From positions 32,778,218-32,842,217 of the forward strand of contig OX453275.1 in NCBI GenBank assembly GCA_949710005.1: a stretch of 64,000 nt of DNA, written 5' to 3'. Source of the stretch: Ricordea florida. Its lineage: Eukaryota > Cnidaria > Anthozoa > Corallimorpharia > Ricordeidae. The notes under the pieces were generated by a model. The model was not told the DNA's origin and made no database searches. It saw only the letters and a program-made list of their open reading frames with translations. The position numbers were made by a program, and so were the translations under genes. Below are positions 13,101 to 27,100 of the stretch, in pieces. How positions within the stretch are numbered: the stretch's first letter is position 1; the number at the start of each line of letters is the position of its first letter.

Positions 13101-16100
13101 CGGTTTGTACACCGACCCGTAAGCCATCCCGCCTTTACGGCCCCCTCTTCCACCGTGTCCAGCACCACTACCAATTTGAGAGGGAGATACCCCAAACGTA
13201 TACCCAGCACCGGTTCCATTCTCAGAGGCGTGTCCTCCATTATCTAGGGTCAGATGTCCCTTGCTGTCAAGCCAAGCAAACGAGGAAAATATCTCCCCGT
13301 GGTTCATAGCCAGTTTCCCCTCGTATTTAATTTTCAGCTCGTCACACGAAAGTCTTAAGAATCCAGTATTCTTCCTAAATTCGATATCGCCCTTCCTCTT
13401 TACAACAAGAAGAGCAAAAGAGATATTTCCCGGCTCTGAAATTGCATAGTAGCTCTTGTTTGCAATCAACGCGGTCTGTGAAGTTGAGTAGAAATCTGCT
13501 ACTGAACCTGAGGAGACCAATAAATCCCGTACACCGATCATCATTCCCTCAAATACCGAACGAGTACCATGCATTGAAAACTCCGACGGTAGAATTATCT
13601 CTCCTCCTAAGTCAATCCTGTAACTGCAGGGTGCTTCAGTTTTGTTGGTCTCCGACTCAACATACTCCACGAAAATCTTTTGATCCTTACGGATATGAAA
13701 CTGTCCACTCTTATCACCAATGAATCTGTGAACCACTACTTCAACAATCATATTTCCGGGATGGTACACAAGAAGGCGCGAATATCCCGTCAATTCCATT
13801 TCGTCAAATTCGTAGAATGTTGTGTTTTCCTCCATAAGCATAGTTGCCCCTGGAACATCAAAGCCATCGTTGTCGATATGGACGTAAGTGTGATCTACAG
13901 CTAACATTGTCGTATTCGTCTCTTTCATGTACTTTAGATGGCGGTATTGAAGAGTTCTGAAATTTTCTTCCTTGTAAATTGTACCAGCGGGACCACCATA
14001 TTTGCTTCCTTGGCCTCCGTGATCAGTGAATTTTCCACCGTATCTGTAACGCCACCTGCAATGAATTCCAACTCTTCCTCCAGATCCTCCACCTCCTTGT
14101 CCAGTTCCAGAGCCACCAGAAACAGCAATCTCACCATGTCCCGTCATATTTGTCGTAATGATTAAAATGCTTCCCCCACTTCCACCACCGGCGTTTGATC
14201 CTGTCCCTGCTGTTCCGCCGGAAGAAAGAAGCCCATTTATCTGTAGTCTTTTCGCCACATGCCAGAAGAGAGATCCACCACCCGAGCCACCCACCCCTTG
14301 GCCGTTTCCACCTCCACTGCCAAAGAAATGCGGAGAATACACAGAATCGTATGGTAATCCTCCTTCAGAGAAATCTGTCTTGCCACCTTCGCCACCATGG
14401 CCCGCACCAGAGCCAACATCATTCTTCGTTGCTCCGGATCCGATACCTGTCTCGGGTCCAAAACCTGTGCCATCAAGAGACAAGGTTCCTTCGCTCTCTA
14501 TCCAAGCAAACGCTGACAAAATGTATCCGTGATTCATTGTCATGAGCCCTTCATATTTAATTCGAAACTCGGAGCATCTCAAACTTAGTGTATAGTTTAC
14601 TATACGACTAAATGTCAATTTCGAATTTCGTTCAACTGTTACTGTGGCAAATGAAAAGTTTCCCTTCTCATCTATCTCTACATAACGGCGATTTTCAACT
14701 CTGGCCGTCTCAGCGGTCGATGAAATCTCAACAAAGCCCCCACTGGCTATAATGAGATGTTCCACACCAGTGATTCGTCCCTCTATAATGCTTCTTGTAC
14801 CGTATATGTTGACTGTGGCTGGAAAAACAACTTCAGCTCCTTGATCGATCTTGTAACTACAGGGCGCTGTAGTCTCGTTGCTCTCTGATTCAACAACTTC
14901 AACGTATATCGTTTGATTTTTCCTTACGTGAAACCGTCCTGAACCATCCCCGAGAAAACGATGGATTATGACGGTAACGTTTGTACTCCCTGGGGGATGT
15001 CTGACCTGCAGATTAGATTGTCTGGTTAAGTACAACTCATCAAGTTCGTAGAATAGATGTTCACTCTCTTGCATCATCGAGGACATCTCCGTTTTCCGAT
15101 CTTCGTTATCTACTTCCATGTATCTGTGTGTTGCTGTCGTGTAGGTCGTGTTGGTGATCTTGTCATATTTCAAGTCAGCATACTGTGGTCCTCTTGACGT
15201 TTCTTCAACATAAGCTGTGCCTGCAGCTGCATATGACTTTCCTGCCCCTCCATACGCCTTGTATGTCCCAGCATACTTGTGTCTGAAGCGTACAAGCACA
15301 GAGATTCGTCCCCCAGCGCCACCAGATCCACTTGGATTAGACCCGTCTCCTCCCTGCACGTTTATTTCACCATAGCCTGTGAAGTTCGTGGTCTCAATAA
15401 GGATGCTTCCACCGCTTCCTCCACCAGCACTTGTTCCTATGCCACTCCCGCCTCTTAGTGTGACGAGACCATCCAGCTCAATTTCTTGCCCTATTCTCCA
15501 ATGAAGCATTCCTCCGCCGGATCCTCCACGCCCTTGCCCACTTCCTCCACCACTACCGAAGTGTAAGGCGCGGTAAATGGAGCCATAGGGTTCGCCTCCT
15601 TTCTGTCCCTGTTGGTACGTACCACCTTCGCCTCCATGTCCTGCACCAGACCCAATCAGGTTCATGGTGTTACCTTGCCCTGGGCCGGTCTCGGCAGAAT
15701 TTCCGGTGTAGTCTAGGACAAGTTTCCCTCCGCTCTCAACCCAGGCCCATGCTGAATCAATTTCACCATGGTTTATGTTTACTAAACCTTGATACTTCAA
15801 CCTGAAAATAACTGCTGTAAAAACAAGGGATTCATTTATACGGGAAAACTCCAGCCTTGAACCTTTCTGTACATAAACCTCAGCAAATGTGATGTTCCCT
15901 GGTGTGGTAAGGAATCTAAACTTTCTATCCTCCTTGATACCCGTTTGGGTTGTGGATGCAAAGACGACGTCAGCCCCTTCAGCAACAGTAAGACTATGGA
16001 CTCCTACAATTAAGCCATCAAACGAACATCTTGTCCCTAGAAGTGTTAGACTTGACGGGTACACAATTTCGGCGCCCTTGTCAACCTTGTAGCTCACAGG

Positions 16101-19100
16101 AGCAACACTGTATCCTTTCTTAGATTCTACAACTTGTACAAACATTTTCTGCCCGGACCGAAGGTGAACAAGTCCGGTTCTATCTCCAGTAAAGTTATGG
16201 ACGACAAAACTTGAGTTGCTTCCGTGCACGTGCAGCAACGCGTGATTCTTCATTTCCAACTCATCCACTTCATAATAAGAGCTGTTCTCATTTATAATTA
16301 TTGTTGGTATATCTGGGTTACGATTCAAGTTGTCGATTGTTAGTTTTGTAAAACCTTCACCAAAGACAGTGTGGTTTGCCTCGTTAATAAGCACAGGTCT
16401 GTGTGTGAGTCCTTGGTTTGTATCCGTGTAGTATACGGTGCCCGCAGCTCCAGCTTTGAAACCTATGAGAAAAAAAAAACAAGTCAGTTCTTAGCATTTG
16501 TGCTGATAAATGTAAAAATCCGACTCTTCTAGGTCGGAATTGGGTGCTAACTTGTAATTCTGGTTCGTAATTTGGTTTGCGCATATCTGGTCTCATGCCA
16601 GCCAGTTTTAGGAGTATCCCAAACTGGTAAAACGACCGACCTCAATTTAGGCTTTCGTAAATGGAGCCGACGATTATATATATAGCTAACGCGTTTTCTT
16701 TAAATACATTTTGTTGCAAATCACTTCCGTACAAACCTGTTCCACCAAACGCTGAGTAAAGTCCAGAATACTCCCGTAACCAAGCAACATGCACAGCAAC
16801 GCGCCCGCCCGAACCACCACCTCCACTTCCGTCACCACGTCCGCCATCGGCTACGATTATTCCGTGTCCAGAGAAAATTACGGTCTTGATAAGAACGCTC
16901 CCTCCGCTGCCACCACCACTGTTCGCGGTTCCATTTGCGCCTTCGCTGGAAATGATCCCGTCAAGGTGAAGCGAGAGGCCAATGTTGATCTACGGACCAA
17001 ATTTAATAACCCAACTTTAATGTGAATCATGCAATTAAAAATGTCACCCTCAGACTACGTAATTGCAACTAACAGATCCTCTTGAATTTACCTTACCTAA
17101 GGATTTCTTAGGTGTTAAGGTGTTATATGTGTTAGATGGTGTTATAGCGATAATTCACAGTCTATTAATTATGAATGTAATAAATTTAAAATTAAACATT
17201 AACACTTTAACCACATTATAACACTTCTTACTGCTTTTAAACATGTCATTGTTATATATTTAGACTTTCATTCAACAAAACGAGCACTGTGATTGGTCGA
17301 TTCTTGGTCACGTGCCTCTGATCAAATTCAGATGCAACCGACAGGGATACAATTGCGCAGTTGTTGCCCACGCGACGAATATAACAGCACGTGGCCAGTG
17401 CATGACTAAATTAAAAGTATCGGCGTGATCTTCTAAATACATGACAAAGCACTCAATGTATGATCCCTCTAGTTAGTTTTGTTTTTCCTCGAGTCCTGAT
17501 CTTCATCAGGACTCTCGGGAAAACAAAACTAACTGTATCTATACGGTCTTTCATATATATATTCACTTGAAAACCAGCTGTTTCCCTCGGGAATAAAATA
17601 AAATATAAAAGCATTGTGACTTCTTCAAAAACTAGCTTCGCGAGGTTTTTGCAGGAGTCGTATTTCTAGTCAAAACCTAAAGAGAATTTTATAACAAATG
17701 AAGACAAGTCTCTTCATGAGATCAGTTCCTAAATTCTCGTGAACCTCATAAAGAGAACATGTTTCAAAATCACTTTGAAGGTGAAAGGTACAGATCGGAA
17801 AAAGGGTGTACTGGCCATCGCGTCTCCTAAAGGCAATGAACAACGAAGCCAACAGCTTACCTCTACTGTACTCCCTCCTGCCCCACCGTTGATACCACCT
17901 CCTCCGCTGCCTTGGTGCATGGGATAAACGTAGGAGCCGTACCCTGTACCGCCTGATGTGGTACTCCCCGGACCACCGTGCCCCCCATGACCAGCTCCGG
18001 AGCCTATGTTACTTAACGAAGACCCAGCACCGTCGCCAGCTTCCGCCTTTGGCCCTTTACCGGAGCACGTGATTCTGGAGCTTCCTTCAAGGTGAACTTC
18101 GTTCAATGCCATGGTGACGGTGTCTGCCGATATTAACGCCTTTTGCCGCATGTACAAAGTGCTTATTTCAAGTTCCATATGCTGAGCAAAAAGCAGTTGC
18201 GAAGAGGCCTCCATGATTAATATCCCGAAAGTTAACTGTCCGTCTACAGGTGTTTCAACATAAAGTTTGTCTTTTAGCAAAGCACTGCTGACGTTCTCGC
18301 CAAGAAGCACCACTCTTCCCTCAGCAAGGCTAAGGTTTGATACTCCTGAAATTCTTCCATCAAGCTTAAACGCTGGGTTCTTTTTCCCGGCGACGAAGAA
18401 GTCTGAGACTAGCATTACCTCTCCCGCATAATCTATTTCGAAATTCACTGGGGGAAAAGACCTGCGTCTGGTAAATTCTTGATATTCAATAAAGAATGTT
18501 TGGTTTTGTTGGACGTGCAGTGTAGCTGAACCGTCCCCTAGAATTGTCTGCACGGAAATAGATGGACGTTCTTTCACTCCCAAATCTGCAATTCTGAAAA
18601 CAGCCTGAAAATGAAATTGATAGAGTCTATAAATCATGTGAGACCAGGGGTTTCAAGTTCCATTGTCAAGGTGTATGTAGGTCTAAAAAGGACTGTTATT
18701 GACGTTGACTGACGTTTTGACAACCCAGGCGGAAGTCATCACCAGAGTAAAGAGAGTATTCACATCCAATCACATCGCCGCTTTACTGACCATCACCGAA
18801 CTGATATCACGGCTTTAAGAATCAAACTATTCGAGCGAGACACAAATACACCACTAGTTGGCGACACACAACTCTCTTGACTTTGATGATGACTTCCTCA
18901 GTTTGTCAAAACGTTGGTAACGTCAAGGAAAGTTATTTTACGAGAAACTTGCACAGGTTGCCATAAGGGTGATAAATTTAAGACAAAAAAAGAAATAGAC
19001 AAGACAAAACTCACATTGCCTTGCAACATTAGCTCATCAAATCCGAACTCGGCCCCGTTTTCTTCCGTGGCGTTTCTTTCCACCGTTTTAGGATTCATTT

Positions 19101-22100
19101 CGTCCAATAGAAACACCTTGGGCGGATTGGCGTTTTGGTTGTCAATGTACAACCTCCTGAAGAACCGATGCCCCATGACTTCCTCCACGTACACACTTCC
19201 TGAACCGCCATGTTGGCTACCAGGAGCTACACCACCCAGAGCATAGTAACCTCCTCTGAATTCGTCTTTGATGTTCACATGAATAGCGATCCGTCCTCCC
19301 GAGCCACTTCCTCCCACCGCCGTGTTGTACGTGTTGCCAGTGCCACCGCGTGCAGACACGGAACCATGACCTTGAAGGTAGCCAGTGGTTATCCATACGC
19401 TTCCACCACTCCCACCACCGCTTCCTGTTATAACATACAATGATAGCTTATTCATCTGGAATGTGACTTGAACTAGCCAATAGCAACAGGGTTCTACATA
19501 CATTATGTTGCAGGCGATAGAAATTGCTCTAGTACGTTACGATTAACCAAAAACGGATTTAAGCTCATCACGTGTTAGTGCCAACAAAACTCAATGACCA
19601 AGAACTCATTGATCAAGAACAGCACCCAGTTCTCTTAAAAGCTTAATAGTTAAAATCTCTAAATAAATGCTAGAGCCTGGTCCTACGAAATTCGATAGGG
19701 GCTAATCTGCATTAGGAGTTGATATTAATGCACCTATCAATGTTAAGCCGGCGGGGGGGAGTCAGGGCATGGGGTGGGGATTTTATTGTCTTTGTTGGCC
19801 CTGGGGGAGGGCATTTGACTGACCTTGTTCTCCCGGGGGAGGGAATATTTGAATCTTTCTTTGCCAGCCTTGGGATATTTGACAGCGATGTGCAGCTCGG
19901 GGTGGGGAAATTTGGTTGCATTTGACTGGAATGATTTGCCCGTGGGCAGGGAATTTGACGGCAAATTTGTCAAAAATGTCAAATCCCCACCCCATGCCCT
20001 GACTCCCCTGGAAATGAGTGATTTGATCTGAGCAATAATTTTGTTTCTAAGAACACCAGTGTGCTCGAGTTTTTTTTCCCAACTTCTTCCATGTAGGTAT
20101 TTTTATATCATCTTTATGCACGACTACTTTTGCTTCCATGTCTGTTTGCAGGATTTTTTTTCTGAAATCAACCAATCAACGCCCTAAAAAAGGTCATTTG
20201 CTCATTTCAAGCCTCAACTAAGCTTAGCACCGATTGATTGTCCTATAATCCGGTCGGGTTCCAATAGTTTCACAAGCTGCGACTAAAGAAAACTATATAC
20301 CGCCGACCGGTTAGCTCAGTTGGTAGGGGACGGGACTATCGTGCGGGAGGTCGTTGACCCGAACATTGGCCGGACCAATACACAAGGTTTTTAAATTACT
20401 GAGTGGTTGAGTGCCTTTGCATTGACATCTGTGAATGGTTAGGCTTTGTAGTCTTCTCGGATAAGGAAAATATACCGTAGGTCCCGTTTCACACCCCTTG
20501 TTCCTAAAAACGTTTTTGGGAAGTTGAAGAACCCAGTCACTGTTCGCGAAGAGTAGGGGACGTAGATCCTGGTGTTGTGGCGTAATGCAGTTCGATGCTG
20601 TAAGGCGCAGTTGAATATTTACACAGAATCTGCGCGGTATAAATTCATTACTAGAAATACGACTCTCGCAAAAACCTCGCGAAGCTAGTTTTTGAATAAG
20701 TCACAATACTTTTATATTTTATTTTATTTTGTATTTTATTTTTTATATCAGCGTTATCCCCATTTTTTAATTTGTTATGCTGTGTTTGGTACACAATTAG
20801 TGACACCTGGTGCAAATTACATGATCAGTATACCGCTCAGCACAGGGCTTAAAAATTGACCTTCATTTAGCTCTTTCACTGCCACTGAGATTGCACGAAA
20901 GGGAATAGTAAAATTATTTGTTTTCTTGACGGGGAATACAGAGTCAATGAAGTATCACAATAATATTCAGTTAACACAAATTGAAAATTATTGTAAATCT
21001 TTTGAAGGTGAAATATTGAAGAGTTGATATGAATGCTTGTGTTTACCACAGTGTAAAAACCTGGTTTCTTTTTGGAGTTGTATTTTCTTAGTCTCTACTG
21101 CTTTGTCTTCTTTGTTGTACATCACTTTTAAACACAATATGTTCTTACACCGAGGATGAGTTGAATGCTCCAATTATTTTTTGTTTATGTTTTTTTCTAA
21201 TAATTGCATGAGATTCATTGTAAGAAGAATCTTCTGATTAGATATTTTATTGTCTACTGCAGTCATTATTTCATTCCTAGGTAACCACAAATGAGAGCAT
21301 TATGAATAGTGCATGTTTCAATTTGTGTACTCTCTTCAGTTGCAATGGTACCCCTAGTGGTAGATAGAAAAATTCCTCTTCCCTCAAAAGAGATGCCATG
21401 TCAACAGAAGTGTGAGATACAATGTCATTACATAAAAAAAATGGGGGTAAAACAGTTGGATTCTACAAAAACTTCGAATAAAGGTTTGGTAATAGTGAGT
21501 GCCAACTGTATAGTATGTGGTTGTGCTATTTTTAGGTCATATCATAAAAACAATACATGTAAGAAAGAGTTATTGAAATCTTAACATGTTGAAAAAGATT
21601 GCTCCACTATGATGTACTCCTGTAAGAATATAATGTGAAATCAACATCAATCAGTCACAAGTATATACCACATGAAAGTTTAATTGTGCTGTTACAGAAA
21701 CAGGCAAAATATCCATACCCAACCAGAGAATAGTATATTATTTTGAATATATGAAAATTTCTATTATAAAAACTGCAGAAGAAAGATTTATGATAAGGAT
21801 GGTATTTCATCGAAAAAGTCATGGCAGCCAGAGGTATTGAACTTGTAACCAATGACATATAGTAACGAGAAGAACTATCATTATAATTATTATCATTATT
21901 ATTATTACTATTATTATTATTACTGGTATTGATATTATTATTATTATTATTGTTATATTTTTTATGTTAAACATAATATATTTTTATGGGGTGGGATGCA
22001 TGTGCTAATCTTGGTAAAGGTATTGTTACTCTACTACTACAAGCAATACAAAAATCTTCTTAATAGGCTTTCCATCAGAGGTGGTAGTAATCAAAACAGC

Positions 22101-24121
22101 TCCAAAGAATACCATTTCTTCTTTAATGCTTAGAATCTAGTGCAGTCATTTGTCTAAAAAGTTAGTGTGGAAAATCATTATTGAAAGCATACTTTAGGGC
22201 ATTTAGGAAACTTGAAACACTTGTTACTACATACAGCACACTTGCAATGAATATATGAGAAAGATTATAAACATTTTGGCATTACAAAATTTATTTTCTT
22301 CTTTATGAAGTTCTTTCAATGTAAAAGGTTAACTGTATGTTGTGGTTGTTATTAAAGATTGATATTTGACATCATAAAAATGAAGTAAACAGCAGAAAGT
22401 AACAAGGTTATTATGTTATGTCTAACTTTGCAAATTAAGGCTTGAATTAACATTTCATTTGTGGGAAAAGGGCAAGGGTTCTAGATAGCAATATTATCAG
22501 GGGGGTCATTGAACTCTAAGGTAAAACTGACCCATTGTGAAAAGGCTATGAAACTTGTTGTCTCTATGCAATATTATTGAAATCTTTCAATCAGAGAATA
22601 CATACATATATATATATATAGCAAAGAGAAATACTACTCAGAAGTAAGTAATAACATTTGCTTTATTTTCAAATGATGGCATTGATCACTGATAAAATTG
22701 CAGAACCAGTACTTTATAGTGACACTGGGTATATATTCTGTTGAAAATTCTAAACACAACTGCTAGATCAAGAAAATTTACAATATTTTCACTGTTTCAA
22801 TGATATCAGATCACATCGTTATAAATGATTGCTATAACAACTGCAAGTCTCTGTGTTGGGAATTTCTTCAAAATGGAAACACTATCGTTTTATTATGACA
22901 AATACCAACTTACATTCTTTTGTAATCTGTTGGTCGTCTTGCGATTCCGTTTTTAGACTAACAGAATTATTTTCCAGAGACATCTTCAATCGTTGAAGTC
23001 GTTCCTACTCGGTTTCCCTTCTAAGTCGTTTTGCTAAATTTAGTACGCCAATATATTTCGTTATGTAATCGTTCACTCACGTCCTGTATTTCTATCAATA
23101 ACACATTCAAATTCAAAACTAACTTGGTTGAATTCCTGGTCCTTTTCCCTGCTGTTTCGTTGGCTTTTTTCTGAAGCGAGCGGTTGTTGTCTTTGCTGCG
23201 ATTTCTGTTGTTATTCTCCCTGCTGTCGTTTCTCTATCCCTGCTTTGAGTCGTGCTTTCCTTGTGTTGATTTTCACGGTATTCGAACTTACTCGGCGACG
23301 ATCTCGGGCTAATCTTTCTTGAATATCTCGGAGATCATCTTGCTGGGATGTACCTCCAGGACGAGTGAAATCGGTTTCCACAAAATTTACATTACCTTCA
23401 AAAAGGCATCACCGAATTCTCAATGGCGGAAATTCAGCAGTTCTCAAGTGCGCTACTATTGCCAGGTAACCTGGCCTGCGAACGGACACCTTTAAAATAT
23501 AGATATATATATATTTATTATATCTGCAACCCTTGTATATGAGCAAACGCGCGCTCTGATTGGTTCCCTACTCATTGTATATCAGCTCATATACCATTGG
23601 CACGGAAAACGGCCATCATGGAGGGATGATTTCTTGAATTAGACAGGGAGAAATTCAAGTCAAGCTTAAAAATCATACACCAAAGAAATACTACCGAAGT
23701 AAATAAATATGGGATGAAATTATTCGACGGTAAGTGAGCAAATTATACTGCGAAATTGTTTATTACGAACGAACGTGAAACTCTTACAAACAGCCGCCAT
23801 TTTGAAAGATCTGTGAAGCCCGTAAACTGAGTTTTTATTTTATTTCTGCCTACTTTTTCCACTTTAAAATTCTTAAACTAATTTGCTAACTCGAAAAAAA
23901 ATTGACAAGTACATTAAAGAGATGTTTAAAAACGAGCCGGACTCGTGTTTGAAACTTTTTTACACATCGGCTCTACAATATGTCGGCTCGACAACAACAT
24001 GGTTCTGTTCAAAAACAATAACAAAGTCAATTCTTGTCGTACAAACTAATTCCAGTGTCTCATAAGCGAGAGTTTTTATATATTTAGCAATTATTCCACT
24101 CAATCTCGTCGCATATGAGCT

Positions 24122-24154
<33 letters not shown>

Positions 24155-27100
24155 ATTAGCTCATATACGACTCGATTTCGTGGAATAATTGCTAAATATA
24201 TAAAAACTCTCGGCTCGATTTACTCGGGCTTGCGAGCCACGTGGTCTGACCGGAACCGACACGATTAGTAACCTCGCTACGCTCGGCCTTCGGCCTCGCT
24301 TCGCGAGGAACAATAATAATACCTGAGTTGGCTGATGCATCGTTAGCATCCACTTTAATAACACCATCCAACCAGAAGGCAAATCCTACATTCACACGCA
24401 CGCGGCCTCCACCCCTACTGCCGGCTGCACTCCCAATTCCTGCCCCTCCTCTAGCACCGGGTAATACCGGTTCATATATGGAACCGACTTCGTCGCCTCC
24501 TGCGGTATCTTTCCCATCACCACCGGGAGTAGCATGTCCTGCCCCGGAGCCACCCAAGATTGAGCTCCTACCCAAGCCTGCAGCTGAATTCTCAAATCCT
24601 CTTCCAACACAGTCCAACGTGGCGTCCGGCTCAAGGTAGAAATCTGTGGCTAGAATCTCGAAGAACTCAGCTGTAAACAAGGAATTGAACTTAATATCCT
24701 GAAAGAAAGATGTTCAGTGTTGAGTTAGTAAAAGTAAAATTTCAAAAACCAGAGTGGAGTATGTTACGCTAAACTACGTCTACTGCCATTACCTCATACG
24801 AGAGACGGTACGTTCTTTTATGTTAGTGTCTTTCTTATCTTTAGTTGTCTTGACGAAAACCTAAGAATGAGACCGAAATATTTATGCAGTTCATTTACCT
24901 TTTTCATTCAAGTAAATCATATTGAGGGGTGTTTTAGGACGCTGTTGAGGATCTATTGAACGAGCATTCGCTGGTATTGCTGTTAGAGGGCAGAATAAGA
25001 CGCTTCCAACAATCCACGAACGTTAGAAAGCCACAGGAGTCAAAAAGACGACGAAAACATATATTTTCTCTAGAGAAATGAAATAAAGGAAAAGTAAAAT
25101 TTGCGAGTGCCTTAGTGTGGTAGTCTGTACATACCAGTAGACTAACGATGAAGTTTACTCCCATAGGCGGTGGGTAGTGAATGACAGAGCCACTTCCAAA
25201 TTCCAAGGTAGAGAAACGAAACGTTCCCAGATCATCTATGAACTGATATCTACGGTTAGCAATTCCAGCGGTATGTGAATGAGGACCGATCTTTATTTTT
25301 CGACCATAGGCCACGTAGAAATGCTGCACGTTGATCAGACGGCCATCCCAGTCGAACGCGACTTCACCCCTACCAACAACATGTACGGATGTCGCCATGA
25401 TGGCATTTGAGTCCTTGTCAAGCTTGAAGTTGGCTGCAGTTCTTGTGATGGTGTAAACCGCATCTAGAAACTCGGCTTTAAGTGTTTGGTTGGCATGAAC
25501 GTGAATCAAACCAGTCCGATCACCTTCCACTTTGTGAACAGTTAAGTTCACACGTTTTCCATTAGGAACCAAATGAATGGAAGCTTTTCGTACAAGATGC
25601 AGCTCATCAAATGTATACGAGAATTTGCTCTCATTCAAAGTGACGTAGTGATCCCAAGTTCTACCTTTGTTGTCCAAACGAAGTTGTGTGTGCACATACT
25701 GATTTCGAGTGTCTTTCAAATACACAGTACCGGGCCCTCCGGCGTATTGCGTTGCGTCCTTTGAATGGTCGCCAGATTGGCCTCCAATAGCGGTATAATC
25801 ACCGAGGTAATTAATTTCTGTTGGTGTGTCAATAGCAATTCGTCCACCAGATCCGCCTCCCGAGTTAGAGCCATCTCCTTTGCCACCGTTTGTAGTGATA
25901 AGTCCATGTCCACTGAATCTTCCGCACTTTGTCCAGACGCTCCCTCCACTACCTCCACCCCCGTTAGATCCTCCAGGAGCATCTTGTCCATTGGCATCAA
26001 TGGCACCGTCAACGTACAGTTGGTCACCAATATCCATGAAAATGAAACCGCCACCTTGTCCACCGTTACTGTTTCCAGGGCAACCGGGGTTGCCATAGTT
26101 CTCAGGTGTGAAAAGACTGCCATGAGGTGGAAGTTCATTGATACCAGTATGACCTGAGAATAACAATATACGTGACGCACTAAATAGCAAAGGACAAGAT
26201 CGACTTCAAGATTATGAAAACGATAGACTATGCTATGACTCATTTGACGAAAATGTTTACACTTTTTATCTCGAAAACGTTTAAACTCATTTATTCATTT
26301 TCTGGATCAGGCCATGTAGAATGACCATTATTTAAAAAGCTATTAAACATTGTTGCTCTGTGGTACTGCTTGTTTAACTATACAGTGTGGTTTAATTCCG
26401 ATATCTTGTTCATAAGTTACACCTTACCAATTCCTCCTTTACTTCCATGGCTTCCGCCGGATCCACTGCATGAGCTGGGTAGGGTAGAAACATCATACGC
26501 ACTTGGACGATCCGTTCCGGAAGAAGTAATTCGACTTCCGGTCTCTAGGAGAAGTGTTGTCACACCCAGATGGTACGTGTCTGCGACAATTGTTGAGCCA
26601 TACTTCATATGAATGAGTCCCACTTCGCATCGCATTCCTTGTACATCGGGGAAAAACAACTCGGAGCCGTCTTGAATCTCAAATGTGGCAAGAACAAAGG
26701 TACCGATTGCACTGACAGTTAGGGTGTCATTGTGTAGGTCAGCAGAATGTGCATGGGATAGAAATCGCGATTTTAACCGTTTTGTTAGGAAAAGATGAGT
26801 GACATCTGTCATTCTACCATCTGAAGTGAAGGAAGAATCCCCTTCTAGTTGGCCAGTTTTCTTTGCGCCGTCTCCGATCACATAAAGAGAGGCACCAAAC
26901 ACCATATTGGAATACCTATCAATTCGTAGGTTAACTGCAGGCTTAGAGACACTGTGATCAGTTTGAGAAGCCTCAAGGTATACCGTCTGGTTGGCCCGTG
27001 AGTGAAGAAGTCCTGTGCGGTCACCAAACAATCTTTTCATTCTTAAAACTGTGCTTTCGCTTCTTAACGCAAGGTTAAGTGCAGCCCTTCGGAACAAATG

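Noticed and set aside
14158-14532. Plus-strand proline-rich frames opposite the modules (many similar ones along the window)
   Set aside because: GGT/GGA glycine codons read backwards give proline and serine codons; these are antisense shadows of real exons.
19719-20031. Several overlapping frames rich in Gly or Pro
   Set aside because: They lie within the MITE with 28-bp inverted ends and result from its G-rich composition.
23128-23322. Plus-strand frame with many cysteines and leucines, membrane-protein look
   Set aside because: It is the antisense of the charged, glutamine-rich decayed block at 22917-23399, whose minus-strand reading is more protein-like.
19425-24322. A gene boundary in the 4.9-kb gap, making two genes
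   Set aside because: Exon 27 (ending ANSG) and exon 28 (starting SGGGSGGSV) join in phase and rebuild one module, so this is an intron.
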